From DASXMX01 sp036794395 (GTDB taxonomy: Bacteria; Planctomycetota; Phycisphaerae; Tepidisphaerales; Tepidisphaeraceae), in assembly GCA_036794395.1 (NCBI GenBank), contig DAIRGS010000171.1, forward strand, positions 1 through 15,296: 15,296 nucleotides of DNA. Reading direction: 5' to 3'. A model generated the notes under the pieces. The model had not been told where the DNA came from. It did not search any database and saw nothing but the letters and a program-made list of their open reading frames with translations. Shown here piece by piece: positions 1 through 7,000 of this stretch. How positions within the stretch are numbered: position 1 is the stretch's first letter; every line of letters starts with the position of its first letter. The translations under genes were made by a program, and so were the position numbers.

Positions 1-57
1 CACACTCGCCGCACTTCGGTGCTGTCAGTTGGAGTGAAGTGGCGCTGTAGTGTTAAC

Positions 58-94
58 AGCCGCGGGCGGAAGCCCCGGGCTTCCGCCCGCGGCT
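58..94. repeat. Perfect GC-rich inverted repeat after tilS
   Basis: Two 18-nt arms (58-75 and 77-94) are exact reverse complements around a single C at 76, so the RNA would form a very stable hairpin with a minimal loop. It begins 7 nt past the tilS stop codon on the minus strand. No T-run follows on that strand (the sequence continues gttaacact), so a classical intrinsic terminator is not supported. It could still block exonucleases, or be one copy of a dispersed palindromic element. Positions 1-57 hold no gene that I recognise. Confidence 0.75.
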
Positions 95-100
95 ATTAAG

Positions 101-1000
101 CTAATTTGATTCATCATGACTTGGCTTATGTTCAGCTACGGGGAAAATCATGCCGCCCCGGCGGACGATTTGAAGACGGGCGGGGAAATGTTGGCGGGAT
201 GGAGTGGCAGCATCACTGGCCATCTGGACGAGGCGGGTGAGGACGTGCTCGGAGAGTTTTCCGGGAGGCGAGCCGATTGAGATAAGCCAGCGGCGGGCGG
301 ATTCGCGGGCCAGGGTTGGGGGGAGCGTGGCCAGGGCGGCCGTGGGAAACTCGGGGGGGAGCGCGGGAGCATTTGCAATCATCCAATCTTTGAGATTTGC
401 ACAGGCGTCGGCCAGCGCGCGCAGCGCACCGCGAAGGGCGGGATCCTTTTGAAGCAGTGGGCGGAGGCGGTTGCGGAGGTATTTGGGGGAAGCGTTGCTG
501 GCATCTTCGCGCCAGGGTTGGTTCTGAGTGCGGAGGTAGGCGCGAAGCTGTTGGGAATCGACAGCGAGCAAGGGGCGGAGGATGAGGAGGGAACCGAGGT
601 GGGCCTTGGGAGCCATGCCGGTAAGGCCGGCGGGTGCGGAGCCGCGGAGCAGGCGGAGGAGGACGGTTTCGGCCTGATCGTTGGCGTGATGGGCGACGAT
701 GACGCCGAGCAGGTTGTGGCGGATGACGGTCTGACGGAAGAGCTCGATGCGGGCGGCGCGGTAGCGGGACGATGCATTGGCGGGTGGGCGGACGAGGTTG
801 GGCTGGATGTCGCTGAGCTGCGCGATGGTGTGGGGGAGGGAAAATTTTTGCGCGAGCGCACGGACGAACGCGGCGTCGGCATCGGAATCGTGGCCGCGGG
901 TTTGGTGGTTGAGGTGGACGATGTGAGGTGAGATTTCGGGGCGATTATTGTGCAGGAGTGTGAGGAGAGCGACGGAGTCTGCGCCGCCGCTGACGGCCAC
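101..1000 (-). CDS. tilS: tRNA(Ile)-lysidine synthase TilS
   Basis: TilS uses ATP to join lysine to C34 of the CAU-anticodon tRNA-Ile, making lysidine so that the tRNA reads AUA as isoleucine; it acts in the cytosol. The PP-loop SGGADS lies at residues 4-9, and the family blocks VHLNHQ, VAHHANDQAETVLLRLLRG and LRPLL follow in order. The C-terminal part (about residue 170 on) is the helical middle domain. At 299 aa the protein is shorter than TilS forms with full C-terminal substrate-binding domains. The start is doubtful. The first usable codon is a GTG that puts the P-loop almost at the N-terminus, whereas TilS normally has about 15-25 residues before it. The frame stays open back to 1162, and the in-frame upstream codons resemble a TilS N-terminus (FKHIIL...TIPPGPWAVAVSGG), but that stretch has no ATG, GTG or TTG. 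I am sure of the family, not of the start. Confidence 0.9.
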   Translation of the reverse strand: MAVSGGADSVALLTLLHNNRPEISPHIVHLNHQTRGHDSDADAAFVRALAQKFSLPHTIAQLSDIQPNLVRPPANASSRYRAARIELFRQTVIRHNLLGVIVAHHANDQAETVLLRLLRGSAPAGLTGMAPKAHLGSLLILRPLLAVDSQQLRAYLRTQNQPWREDASNASPKYLRNRLRPLLQKDPALRGALRALADACANLKDWMIANAPALPPEFPTAALATLPPTLARESARRWLISIGSPPGKLSEHVLTRLVQMASDAATPSRQHFPARLQIVRRGGMIFPVAEHKPSHDESN

Positions 1001-1195
1001 GGCCCAGGGGCCGGGAGGGATTGTGGAGATTGAATCGTGGAGAGGGTTGATGGAGAGGATGATATGTTTGAAATGGGGATCGTGCGCGGGGCGGTTTGGC
1101 CTATTTTCGATTGGCGCGATGTTGGTTGTTCGACGACGGAAACGGTTCTGTCCCGCTCTTTTTCAATTTCAATATCTGTCGAATTGTGCCCCTCA

Positions 1196-1513
1196 CTACG
1201 GGCGAGATGTGGCATCGCCGATTCGATGGAACGTAATTTGGAGGGGCCACGTCGCCGGCAGATCGGTTTCCACCCGTTGATAACCGGTCTTGGTCACCTC
1301 GACCCATCGCGCTCCCTGTGGATTTGACGGAAGCTCCGCCTTTCCATCGGCACCGGTTCCGCGGCTCAGGGCCATTGAGAGTGACACGGCGGCCACGTTC
1401 GCGCCGGGCACCGCACGGCCACTGACATCGACTACCTCGACCATCTGAGCCGAGCACCCCGCCAAAACGAAAGCGAGAGTGATAGAACTCAGGTAACGAT
1501 GCATGAATGCCAT
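1196..1513 (-). CDS. Small lipoprotein with carboxypeptidase-regulatory-like fold
   Basis: This is a predicted 105-aa lipoprotein. A short charged N-terminus (MAFMHR) precedes a hydrophobic stretch that ends in the lipobox FVLAGC with Cys20, so signal peptidase II processing and lipid anchoring are expected. The mature part (VEVVDVSGRAVPGANV ... GADGKAELP ... VTKTGYQ) has the pattern of a carboxypeptidase-regulatory-like or transthyretin-like beta-sandwich, usually a binding or spacer module. A start at Met4 (1504) is equally possible, and no strong ribosome site distinguishes the two. The gene begins 36 nt after the PVC haem protein on the same strand and precedes tilS, so co-transcription is plausible. 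The ligand is unknown. Confidence 0.75.
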   Translation of the reverse strand: MAFMHRYLSSITLAFVLAGCSAQMVEVVDVSGRAVPGANVAAVSLSMALSRGTGADGKAELPSNPQGARWVEVTKTGYQRVETDLPATWPLQITFHRIGDATSRP

Positions 1514-1549
1514 CGCGTGAACCCGACTTGCGGGAACGATAAATCAAAC

Positions 1550-3847
1550 CTATTTCTGATCTGCCGCCGGAGCTTGAACGGTCTTCAATTCTTCGAGTGT
1601 ATAGGGTTTATTTCGCGTGGCGGTCTCCCCACGCACTGCGGCCAGCTCCTTTGGCGTTATCGCCGGGCCGTGGTTGCCGAAGGCGTTGCGCGCGTAGGTG
1701 ACGATGCTGGAGAGCCATTCGTCGTCGGCCCAGGGGAAGCCGGCCATTTCGCCGGGATAAACTTTGCCGCCATCGTTAGGGCCGGTCAGGCCATGGAGGA
1801 CGATGCGGCAGGTGGTGGCGTTGTCGCCCATCAGCCGCTTGGAGCCTTTGAGGGGCGGGGCGAGGGTGAGGCCCTCGGCGGCGCCGGGGACCTGGGCGCC
1901 TTTGCCATCAACGCCGTGACAGGCGATGCAGGTCTGGAGGAAGTTCTCGCGGCCCTTGAGCCACACCGCCGCCAGCTTCGGATCGCGCTGCATCATCTGC
2001 CGGCCGAGGCTCTGCTCAAGCTGGGCGCGGTCCATCGCGTTGCGATAGGCCGTCACGACCACCGGAGCATTATCCGATGAATGGGAGGCCAGGGTTGTCT
2101 TCACCAGTTCGCCGGCCTGGGGGGCGGAGGCGTGCAGGAGTGAAACACAGTATTGGATCGCGACGTTGGGATCGGGGTCGTGGTTGATGGATTTGAACGC
2201 GGCCGCAAGAGAGGCGTCGTTGCTTCGGAAGAGCGGCTCGGCGATGCGCACCGCCGCGGCACGGACGCGCGGATCGGCGTCCTGAAGCTTCTCGGCCAGG
2301 AAGGCCGGCTCGATGGCGTCGAGGCCTTCGAGCGTCCAGAGCGCATGCAGGCGGGCTAAGGCATTGTCACTGGTACGGGCCAGGGCAAGAATCGCCGGAA
2401 CCACTGAGCGATCGTGTCGGAGAATAATGAGCTTCTGCGCGGTGTCGCGCCACCAGCCATTCGCGTCAGACAGATGCTTAACCAGCTGCGTGGGCGTTTC
2501 ATCGAGCATGTGCGGCTGCTCGCGGCGCTTCATGCCATCGTAAACCAGACGGTAGATGCGGCCGGCGTTGATGTGCTTATCGAGGCCGTACTTTTGAATA
2601 TTGGGGCGGAGGTAGGAGCCTTCCTTGGTCCACTCGGATTCCTGAATGATGCCGTGATACATATCGCAGATGTAGAGGCATCCATCGGGGCCGGTGGCGG
2701 TCCAGACGGGGCGAAAGTTGGCGTCGGCGGACAGGAAGAATTCGCTGTTTTCGTAGGCGTTTTTGAGAACGAGCTTGCCGCCTTCGTTGACGACTTTGGC
2801 ACGACGAATCAGCCGGCCGACAGGCTCGGGGAGAATGTAGTCGCCTTCCAGATCGGCGGGCAATGCATCGCCGCGATAGATGGAGCCGCCCGCGCAACCG
2901 GTGAAGTGATTAAGCCCTCCACCGGGTGAGAGGCGCTGGGGACCACCCTGAACATCGGTGAACTTGAGAAGCGGAAAGACGCGGACAAAGCCGTCGGCCT
3001 GTTCGCCTTTAACGCGGACATCGGCGTAAACAGGATTGACCTGAAAGCCAAAGCCGGGGTCTTCACCGCCGGCGGTGTTGAAAAACGTCCGGCCCGTATC
3101 GTCGAAGGCGAGGCCCCACTGGCCCATGTGGGCATTGAGCTTTTCAGTTTCAACCTTGCCGCGTGTGTAGCGATAGCGGGTCGGCTCGACCGTGGTGTAG
3201 ATCCAGTTGTCGATGTTCCACATCAGGCCCGAAGCCTGGTGCTCGAGATTTCCCCCGACGGGGCCGCCTTGGAAGAACAGGGTCTTTTCGATGTCTTTGC
3301 CGTCGCCTTTGACGTCGCGATACGCGTAGATGTCCTTGGTGTCGGTCTCGCGAACGAGAATGCGATCATCGAGCGGCAGAACCATGCGCGGAAGCATGAG
3401 GTTGTCGGCCAGAACGGTGAGCTTATCGTAACTGCCATTACCCTTGGTATCTTCGAGCCGGATCACGCGGCTGACCTTCTGCTTTTCCTTCGACCCATTG
3501 ATATCGAGCATGTAGCTGCGCAACTCGGCCACATACATGCGGCCGTTGCCGTCCCAATTGCAGAGGACGGGAGACATGATGTCCGGCTCGGAGGCAACGA
3601 GTTCCAGATGATAGCCCTCGGGCAACTTGATGGCCGCGATGGTGTCCTGAGGAGAGCGCATCCGCGAGGCCTCGAGCTCATCAGGCCGGGCGGGCGTGAC
3701 CACTACCGGGTTGGCGGCACGGCGCGTCGATGCGCGCGCCTGGCGCGTCGTGGGGGTTTGGGCGGAGACGGCGGAACACGTCATCGCCGTGCAAGCTGCG
3801 AACGCCGAGGCGAAGAGCGAACGACGGATCAATTGAGTCGGATTCAT
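1550..3847 (-). CDS. PVC-type dehydrogenase/haem-binding protein with cytochrome c domain
   Basis: Secreted 765-aa protein of the planctomycete/verrucomicrobial 'putative membrane-bound dehydrogenase' plus 'putative haem-binding domain' class (TIGR02604/TIGR02603 type; assigned by recognition). Residues 1-29 form a signal peptide with cleavage near SAVSA|Q. A beta-propeller-like dehydrogenase region follows (about 60-430; WDGNGRMYVAELRSY, GPDGCLYICDMYHG), then a helical HEAT-like stretch (about 450-590). A C-terminal cytochrome c domain has CIACH at 640-644 for covalent haem, and Met701 (GEMAGFPW) is a candidate axial ligand. The frame is open 40 codons further upstream, but the Met at 3847 directly precedes the signal peptide, so I start there. 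The substrate is unknown; the family is usually thought to oxidise sugars or alcohols in the periplasm. It is divergent from the zinc-ribbon gene and may lead a transcript with the lipoprotein gene. Confidence 0.9.
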   Translation of the reverse strand: MNPTQLIRRSLFASAFAACTAMTCSAVSAQTPTTRQARASTRRAANPVVVTPARPDELEASRMRSPQDTIAAIKLPEGYHLELVASEPDIMSPVLCNWDGNGRMYVAELRSYMLDINGSKEKQKVSRVIRLEDTKGNGSYDKLTVLADNLMLPRMVLPLDDRILVRETDTKDIYAYRDVKGDGKDIEKTLFFQGGPVGGNLEHQASGLMWNIDNWIYTTVEPTRYRYTRGKVETEKLNAHMGQWGLAFDDTGRTFFNTAGGEDPGFGFQVNPVYADVRVKGEQADGFVRVFPLLKFTDVQGGPQRLSPGGGLNHFTGCAGGSIYRGDALPADLEGDYILPEPVGRLIRRAKVVNEGGKLVLKNAYENSEFFLSADANFRPVWTATGPDGCLYICDMYHGIIQESEWTKEGSYLRPNIQKYGLDKHINAGRIYRLVYDGMKRREQPHMLDETPTQLVKHLSDANGWWRDTAQKLIILRHDRSVVPAILALARTSDNALARLHALWTLEGLDAIEPAFLAEKLQDADPRVRAAAVRIAEPLFRSNDASLAAAFKSINHDPDPNVAIQYCVSLLHASAPQAGELVKTTLASHSSDNAPVVVTAYRNAMDRAQLEQSLGRQMMQRDPKLAAVWLKGRENFLQTCIACHGVDGKGAQVPGAAEGLTLAPPLKGSKRLMGDNATTCRIVLHGLTGPNDGGKVYPGEMAGFPWADDEWLSSIVTYARNAFGNHGPAITPKELAAVRGETATRNKPYTLEELKTVQAPAADQK

Positions 3848-3951
3848 ATGAGGCAATACCTTGGTCTTTTCGAACAGCACGCGTATGGATCGCACACGAA
3901 TATACCCACCAAAGCCCCCGGCGTTCGCGGAGGGGCGCTTTCCGCCGCGCC

Positions 3952-3965
3952 GATTGTTTACAATC
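3952..3965. promoter_or_regulatory. Small palindrome in divergent intergenic region
   Basis: The 14-nt sequence GATTGTTTACAATC has perfect 6-bp arms around TT. It lies 5 nt before the plus-strand ATG at 3971 and about 105 nt upstream of the minus-strand PVC haem protein start. Its position would suit an operator acting on the plus-strand gene, but a 6-bp arm can occur by chance and I know no matching regulator. Confidence 0.2.
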
Positions 3966-3970
3966 ACAAC

Positions 3971-4462
3971 ATGCGACGTCGCTTATTTGCAATCGCCACG
4001 GTTCTGTCGCTGCTTATGTGCCTGGCAACGGTTGTGCTTTGGGTAAGGAGCTATGCCGTGTCGTACGATCTGACGGCATGCGCTTCGAACAAGTGCATTG
4101 AGTTCCGAGTCAGTCCCGGGATTTTCGCGGTTCTCACTTACCCAGACATCTTGATGCCCAGGGAAATCTCCGTGTCATCCAGCCCGGCGCACCCTGATAT
4201 CACTCGAGGCAGATATGGCTTCTATTCCGGTTACGTCTGGCTGGACGGCTGGATCGTTGGCGCACCGTTTTGGGCCATCGCACTCTTCTGGACGATGGTG
4301 CCAGGAATGTGGGCACTGTACAGAATGAGACGGAAGCCGCCGGGACTTTGTCCCACGTGCTCGTACAACCTCATGGGTAACACAAGCGGCGTATGTCCCG
4401 AGTGCGGCATGACGATCCGAGGTCCCGTCATGTCCGGGTTAAAAGAACGCGCCAGCTTCTAA
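3971..4462 (+). CDS. Two-helix membrane protein with C-terminal CPxC/CPEC zinc ribbon
   Basis: 163-aa membrane protein of unknown function. Residues 5-25 form a first membrane helix followed directly by WVRSY (24-28). An extracytoplasmic segment of about 70 residues follows, then a second helix at about 97-117 and a basic stretch (YRMRRK). The C-terminal tail carries a four-cysteine ribbon: CPTC at 127-130 and CPEC at 142-145, with YNLMGNTSG between, presumably binding zinc on the cytoplasmic side. The WVRSY plus CPxCxYxL...CPECG combination is a layout I recognise from many planctomycete proteins, none with a known role. The frame is open far upstream, but that part only mirrors the opposite-strand gene, so the ATG after the divergent spacer is chosen; no clear Shine-Dalgarno sequence precedes it. 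Its last 24 nt overlap the 3' end of the higA relic on the other strand. Confidence 0.8.
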   Translation: MRRRLFAIATVLSLLMCLATVVLWVRSYAVSYDLTACASNKCIEFRVSPGIFAVLTYPDILMPREISVSSSPAHPDITRGRYGFYSGYVWLDGWIVGAPFWAIALFWTMVPGMWALYRMRRKPPGLCPTCSYNLMGNTSGVCPECGMTIRGPVMSGLKERASF

Positions 4463-4859
4463 ACCGAAATGCACCGCCAACAGCTTGGCCTTTTCACGGC
4501 TGATTTGTCGCTTGCCAGCCAGGATCATTGAGGCGAGAGGTTGGCTGCCGATCACTTCTCCGAGGTCTGAGATGGTCATCGCGCGGTTTTCCATTAGATG
4601 CTTTGAGTACCTCCAGCGGCGTTACATCCGAGGTATCGATTCGGACATTGTGCTTGTCGTAAGACTCGACCAGCAGCGTAAGGGTATCAAGATAATCCTG
4701 CTGGCCGGGATCGAGCATGCCCTCATCGCGCACGGCCAGCGTGTTCATCAATTCGACCGCGGCGTCATACTCACGCGCATTGCGGATGGGCCGAAGCGGA
4801 AATCGTTTCACCAAGGCAAAATAGTTGTCGGACATCGGTCGGTTAAGGGTTTTGCTCAT
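4439..4859 (-). pseudogene. higA: HigA-type antitoxin gene broken by a single-base frameshift
   Basis: HigA antitoxins bind and neutralise a RelE-like HigB nuclease and repress their own operon through a helix-turn-helix. Residues 1-86 in the first frame show the HigA N-terminal pattern (YFALVKRFPLRPIRNAREY, QQDYLDTLTLLVESY, VTPLEVLK). After the AAA codon at 4602-4604 that frame turns to unrelated sequence and stops at 4494. Skipping one base at 4601 restores the rest of the family: HLMENRAMTISDL, GSQPLASMILAGKRQIS and REKAKLLAVHFGLEAGAFF, ending at TAA (4439-4441). The repaired protein would be 139 aa, a usual HigA length. The shift removes the whole DNA-binding domain. An extra base (AAAG for AAG) is the simplest cause; a sequencing error or +1 recoding are alternatives. 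The partner toxin survives only as its C-terminal tail just upstream. Confidence 0.8.
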
Positions 4860-4930
4860 AACGAATCCTTCCAGGCGTTTTTTGAATATTCAGCATGGGT
4901 CAGGAATCGCAACTGTGGGATAATTTTCAC
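4856..4930 (-). pseudogene. higB: C-terminal remnant of HigB toxin
   Basis: The frame upstream of higA encodes LRFLTHAEYSKNAWKDSL followed by TGA. RFLTHAEY...W is the characteristic end of HigB toxins (RelE-like mRNA endonucleases). The stop overlaps the antitoxin start as ATGA (4856-4859), the usual coupled higB-higA arrangement, which supports the reading. Further upstream the similarity fades (VKIIPQ) and a TAA interrupts the frame at 4940-4942. The remaining 75-80 residues expected of HigB are not recognisable before the CBS gene at 5029, so most of the toxin gene is lost. The rest of the 4860-5028 spacer holds nothing else I can identify. Confidence 0.7.
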
Positions 4931-5028
4931 AATGTTGTGTTAGGAATGGGTCCATGTGTAACATATACGCAGTCGTTCACTTCTTTTGATTTTGCGTGCT
5001 CCCCGCACGCGTGTTTGGAGATCAGGTT

Positions 5029-5469
5029 ATGCCCACCGTTCAAGATCTGCTTGCGTCGAAGGGTTCTCCCAAGGTTCATACGATTTCACCCGGAGCGACC
5101 GTGTTGGATGCGGTCGAGGCGATGAATAGTCGTAAGATCGGCGCCTTGCTGGTGACGGAGGAAGGGCGCGTGGCGGGGATATTCACGGAGCGCGACGTGC
5201 TTCAGCGCGTCATCGGTGAAATGCGACGGCCCAGCGCGACAGCCGTGAGCGAGGTGATGAGCGCGAAAGTGGTGTGTGTCAGCCCGGACACGGATCTGGA
5301 TGAGGTCAGCGCGCTGATGAAGGACCGGCGGATCCGCCACGTGCCGGTGTGCGATTCGGATGGGAATCTGCTGGGGATGATCTCGATCGGCGATGTGAAC
5401 GCCGTGCATGCCAGCCATCGCGACGCGGCTCTGAATTATCTGAATGATTATGTGTATGGGCGGGTTTGA
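5029..5469 (+). CDS. Tandem CBS-domain protein
   Basis: 146-aa soluble protein made almost entirely of one CBS pair (Bateman module), which typically senses adenosine nucleotides or related ligands and regulates a partner. CBS1 spans about 14-65 and ends with GIFTERD (50-56); CBS2 spans about 75-130 and ends with GMISIGD (116-122). A short tail (NYLNDYVYGRV) completes it, as in many stand-alone bacterial CBS proteins. The ATG at 5029 is chosen over an in-frame GTG at 4996 because GGAG (5017-5020) lies 8 nt before it and the protein then starts at the family-typical MPTVQDLL. It stands alone between the higBA relic and a repeat-only spacer, so its partner cannot be read from context. Confidence 0.9.
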   Translation: MPTVQDLLASKGSPKVHTISPGATVLDAVEAMNSRKIGALLVTEEGRVAGIFTERDVLQRVIGEMRRPSATAVSEVMSAKVVCVSPDTDLDEVSALMKDRRIRHVPVCDSDGNLLGMISIGDVNAVHASHRDAALNYLNDYVYGRV

Positions 5470-5521
5470 TGAAATGCATTATCGCCACAGATGCACACAG
5501 ACTAGACGCGGGAGAGATTAA

Positions 5522-5593
5522 ACCACGGATGGCACGGATTACACGGATAAGAAAGTCGGGCTTAGTCTTTCTTATATCCGTGTAATCCGTGGT
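5522..5593. repeat. Imperfect inverted repeat, 'ccacggattacacggat' type
   Basis: The left arm (5522-5555) and right arm (5567-5593) pair as reverse complements around an 11-nt loop. The left arm has a 7-nt insertion made from a partial copy of its own motif (ggcacgg). Repeats of this wording are common between genes in planctomycete and verrucomicrobial genomes, by recognition. The RNA would fold into a long hairpin on either strand. Confidence 0.75.
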
Positions 5594-5675
5594 CTTTTCG
5601 ATTCTGTCTGGAAACACACGACCTGGAAGCCCGTGCCACTTGCGAGTTCTATTCAGCATTTTATCTGCGTTCATC
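5574..5675. repeat. Direct repeat, copy 1
   Basis: This stretch runs from ccgtgtaatccgtggt through ttcgattctgtctg and ggaagcccgtgccacttg to cattttatctgcgttcat. It recurs in the same order and orientation at 5838-5942 with scattered substitutions and small indels. Its left end is shared with the right arm of the inverted repeat at 5522-5593, so the two elements overlap. Confidence 0.7.
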
Positions 5676-5714
5676 TTGCTCGGTTGAAATCCTCTATTTG
5701 GATAAGCCGACCAG

Positions 5715-5796
5715 TGTCATCCTGGAGCGAAGCGAAGGATCTGGTAGCCGGTGAGTTGCTCGAATTTCAGATCCTTCGCTTCGCTCCAGGATGACA
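5715..5796. repeat. 29-nt perfect inverted repeat, 'ERSEGS' type
   Basis: The arms at 5715-5743 and 5768-5796 are exact reverse complements over 29 nt and enclose a 24-nt loop. The core catcctggagcgaagcgaag belongs to an intergenic repeat type whose spurious translation reads ILERSEGS. Perfect conservation of both arms suggests a recent insertion, gene conversion between arms, or selection for pairing. Confidence 0.8.
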
Positions 5797-5837
5797 AGTC
5801 CGAGGAACTGGATCCCTGAGTTCTTCCTCATATCCGT

Positions 5838-5942
5838 GGCATCCGTGTAATCCGTGGTTTTTTTCGATTCCGTCTGAAAAAAACACGGGCTGGAAGCCCG
5901 TGCCACTTGAGACTTCTTTTTTTGCATTTTATCTGTGTTCAT
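5838..5942. repeat. Direct repeat, copy 2
   Basis: Second copy of the unit at 5574-5675, in the same orientation. It reads ccgtgtaatccgtggt, ttcgattccgtctg, ggaagcccgtgccacttg, then cattttatctgtgttcat. The two copies flank the 29-nt inverted repeat at 5715-5796, giving a composite repeat / palindrome / repeat layout. Confidence 0.7.
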
Positions 5943-5983
5943 CCGTGTCCATCTGTGGCACTTTCTCTTTCGCATTTCGACGA

Positions 5984-6868
5984 TCAGTCAGCTTTGAGGA
6001 ACCGGCTGATTCCCGGCTTGAAGATGACTTTGCCTTCTACGACGACGAGCTCTTCATCCAGGAAAAGTTTGACGGCCCTGGAGAGAGTTTTGGCTTCGAG
6101 GTCGATTCCTTTGGCTTTGACGTCATCGACGGAGTCAGCGCCGACGTTGATGTGGAAAACATCCTGAAAGATCACGGGGCCTTCGTCGAGCTGAGCGGTT
6201 ACGAAGTGCGCCGTGCAGCCGTGAACGCGGACGCCGGATTCGTAGGCTTGTTTGTAGGGGGCAGCGCCGGGGAAATAGGGGAGAAGGGAGGGGTGAATGT
6301 TAATGATTTTATTGGGCAGCGAGGTGACGAAATCAGTGGGCAGAATCCTCATGTAGCGCGCGAGGACGACCAAGTCCGGGGAATGTTGTTTGATCGCCCC
6401 GCTGAGCCACTGAAAATGCTTTTCCGGCTCGGTGGTGGGATGCCAGGCGAAGGGGAGATTGGCCTGGCGGGCGAGGGGTTCGAGATCGGGATGGTTGGCG
6501 AAGACGCCGACGATCTGGCCGCGAAGCTTTGCGTCGCGGAAGTCATCGATGAGCTGGCGAAGGCAGTGGGGTTCCTTGCTGACCAGAAGGGCGACTTTTT
6601 TCTTCCGGCGTTCGCTATGGAGATGAACACGGACCTCCATGTCGATGCGCCGGCCGAGCTCGAGTAGGCCGGTGATCAGGGCGGACAGGTCGATCGTCAG
6701 ATCTTTGAGATCGACGAGCATGTCCATGAGGAAGAAACCGTGGACCACGCGCTGTTCGATATCTTCGATGTTGACGCCGCGTTCAGCCAGATAGGTGGCG
6801 AACTGCGCAACGACGCCTTTCTGGTCTTTTCCCAACACGCTGACGACTGCGAGAACCGATTGAGGCAA
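5984..6868 (-). CDS. purU: Formyltetrahydrofolate deformylase PurU
   Basis: PurU hydrolyses 10-formyltetrahydrofolate to tetrahydrofolate and formate in the cytosol, balancing one-carbon pools and supplying formate for purine synthesis. An N-terminal ACT domain (about 1-75; GKDQKGVVAQFATYLAERGVN) is followed by a PurN-like formyltransferase domain. Counted from the first possible start (6883), the catalytic Asn195 and His197 lie in INIHPSLLP and Asp233 in LDEGPVI; FPGAAPYKQAYESGVRVHG is a typical PurU block. A TTG at 6883 would lie inside the ribosome site. I prefer the TTG at 6868, which AAGGAG (complement of 6875-6880) precedes by 6 nt and which gives 294 aa, close to the family length; subtract five from the residue numbers for this start. 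It is flanked by repeat spacers on both sides and is probably transcribed alone. Confidence 0.93.
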   Translation of the reverse strand: MPQSVLAVVSVLGKDQKGVVAQFATYLAERGVNIEDIEQRVVHGFFLMDMLVDLKDLTIDLSALITGLLELGRRIDMEVRVHLHSERRKKKVALLVSKEPHCLRQLIDDFRDAKLRGQIVGVFANHPDLEPLARQANLPFAWHPTTEPEKHFQWLSGAIKQHSPDLVVLARYMRILPTDFVTSLPNKIINIHPSLLPYFPGAAPYKQAYESGVRVHGCTAHFVTAQLDEGPVIFQDVFHINVGADSVDDVKAKGIDLEAKTLSRAVKLFLDEELVVVEGKVIFKPGISRFLKAD

Positions 6869-6874
6869 GTGAGT

Positions 6875-6880
6875 CTCCTT
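6875..6880 (-). promoter_or_regulatory. Ribosome binding site deciding the purU start
   Basis: AAGGAG on the minus strand lies 6 nt before the TTG at 6866-6868 and overlaps the alternative TTG at 6881-6883. This supports the shorter PurU reading. Confidence 0.6.
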
Positions 6881-7000
6881 CAATGGCGAGTGTATCGGAC
6901 GAAACGGTTGGGGGCTAACCCCGATCGGCTGGTGGCTTCAAATCTTCGAGCGCATTCAACCATTGAAACCACGGAAAACACCGAGAGCAGGAGCAAAACC

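Larger units (their letters stand above)
5470..5983. other. Gene-free spacer filled with repeats
   Basis: About 510 nt between the CBS gene and the purU stop codon contain no credible gene. The minus-strand reading frames here give only repeat-derived peptides such as TTDYTD and RWTRMNTDK. The space is built from inverted and direct repeats, listed separately, plus loose copies of related phrases such as gccacagatgcacacaga (5484-5501) and gttcatccgtgtccatctgt (5938-5957). Confidence 0.8.

Noticed and set aside
3128..3970. Upstream extension of the zinc-ribbon frame
   Set aside because: This part is the antisense of the PVC haem protein and of the divergent spacer. The membrane protein begins naturally at the ATG at 3971.
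4485..4943. Plus-strand 152-codon frame opposite higBA
   Set aside because: It is the antisense of recognisable HigA/HigB sequence and has no motif of its own.
4935..4964. Possible sigma-70 promoter (ttgtgt, 18 nt, taacat) before the CBS gene
   Set aside because: Both boxes match the consensus only partly and similar pairs occur by chance. The position is reasonable, but there is not enough to annotate.
5306..5975. Two minus-strand frames (5306-5674 and 5694-5975) in the repeat spacer
   Set aside because: Their translations (TTDYTD, ARASSPC, ILERSEGS, RWTRMNTDK) come from intergenic repeat vocabulary, not a protein family. The first also overlaps the CBS gene.
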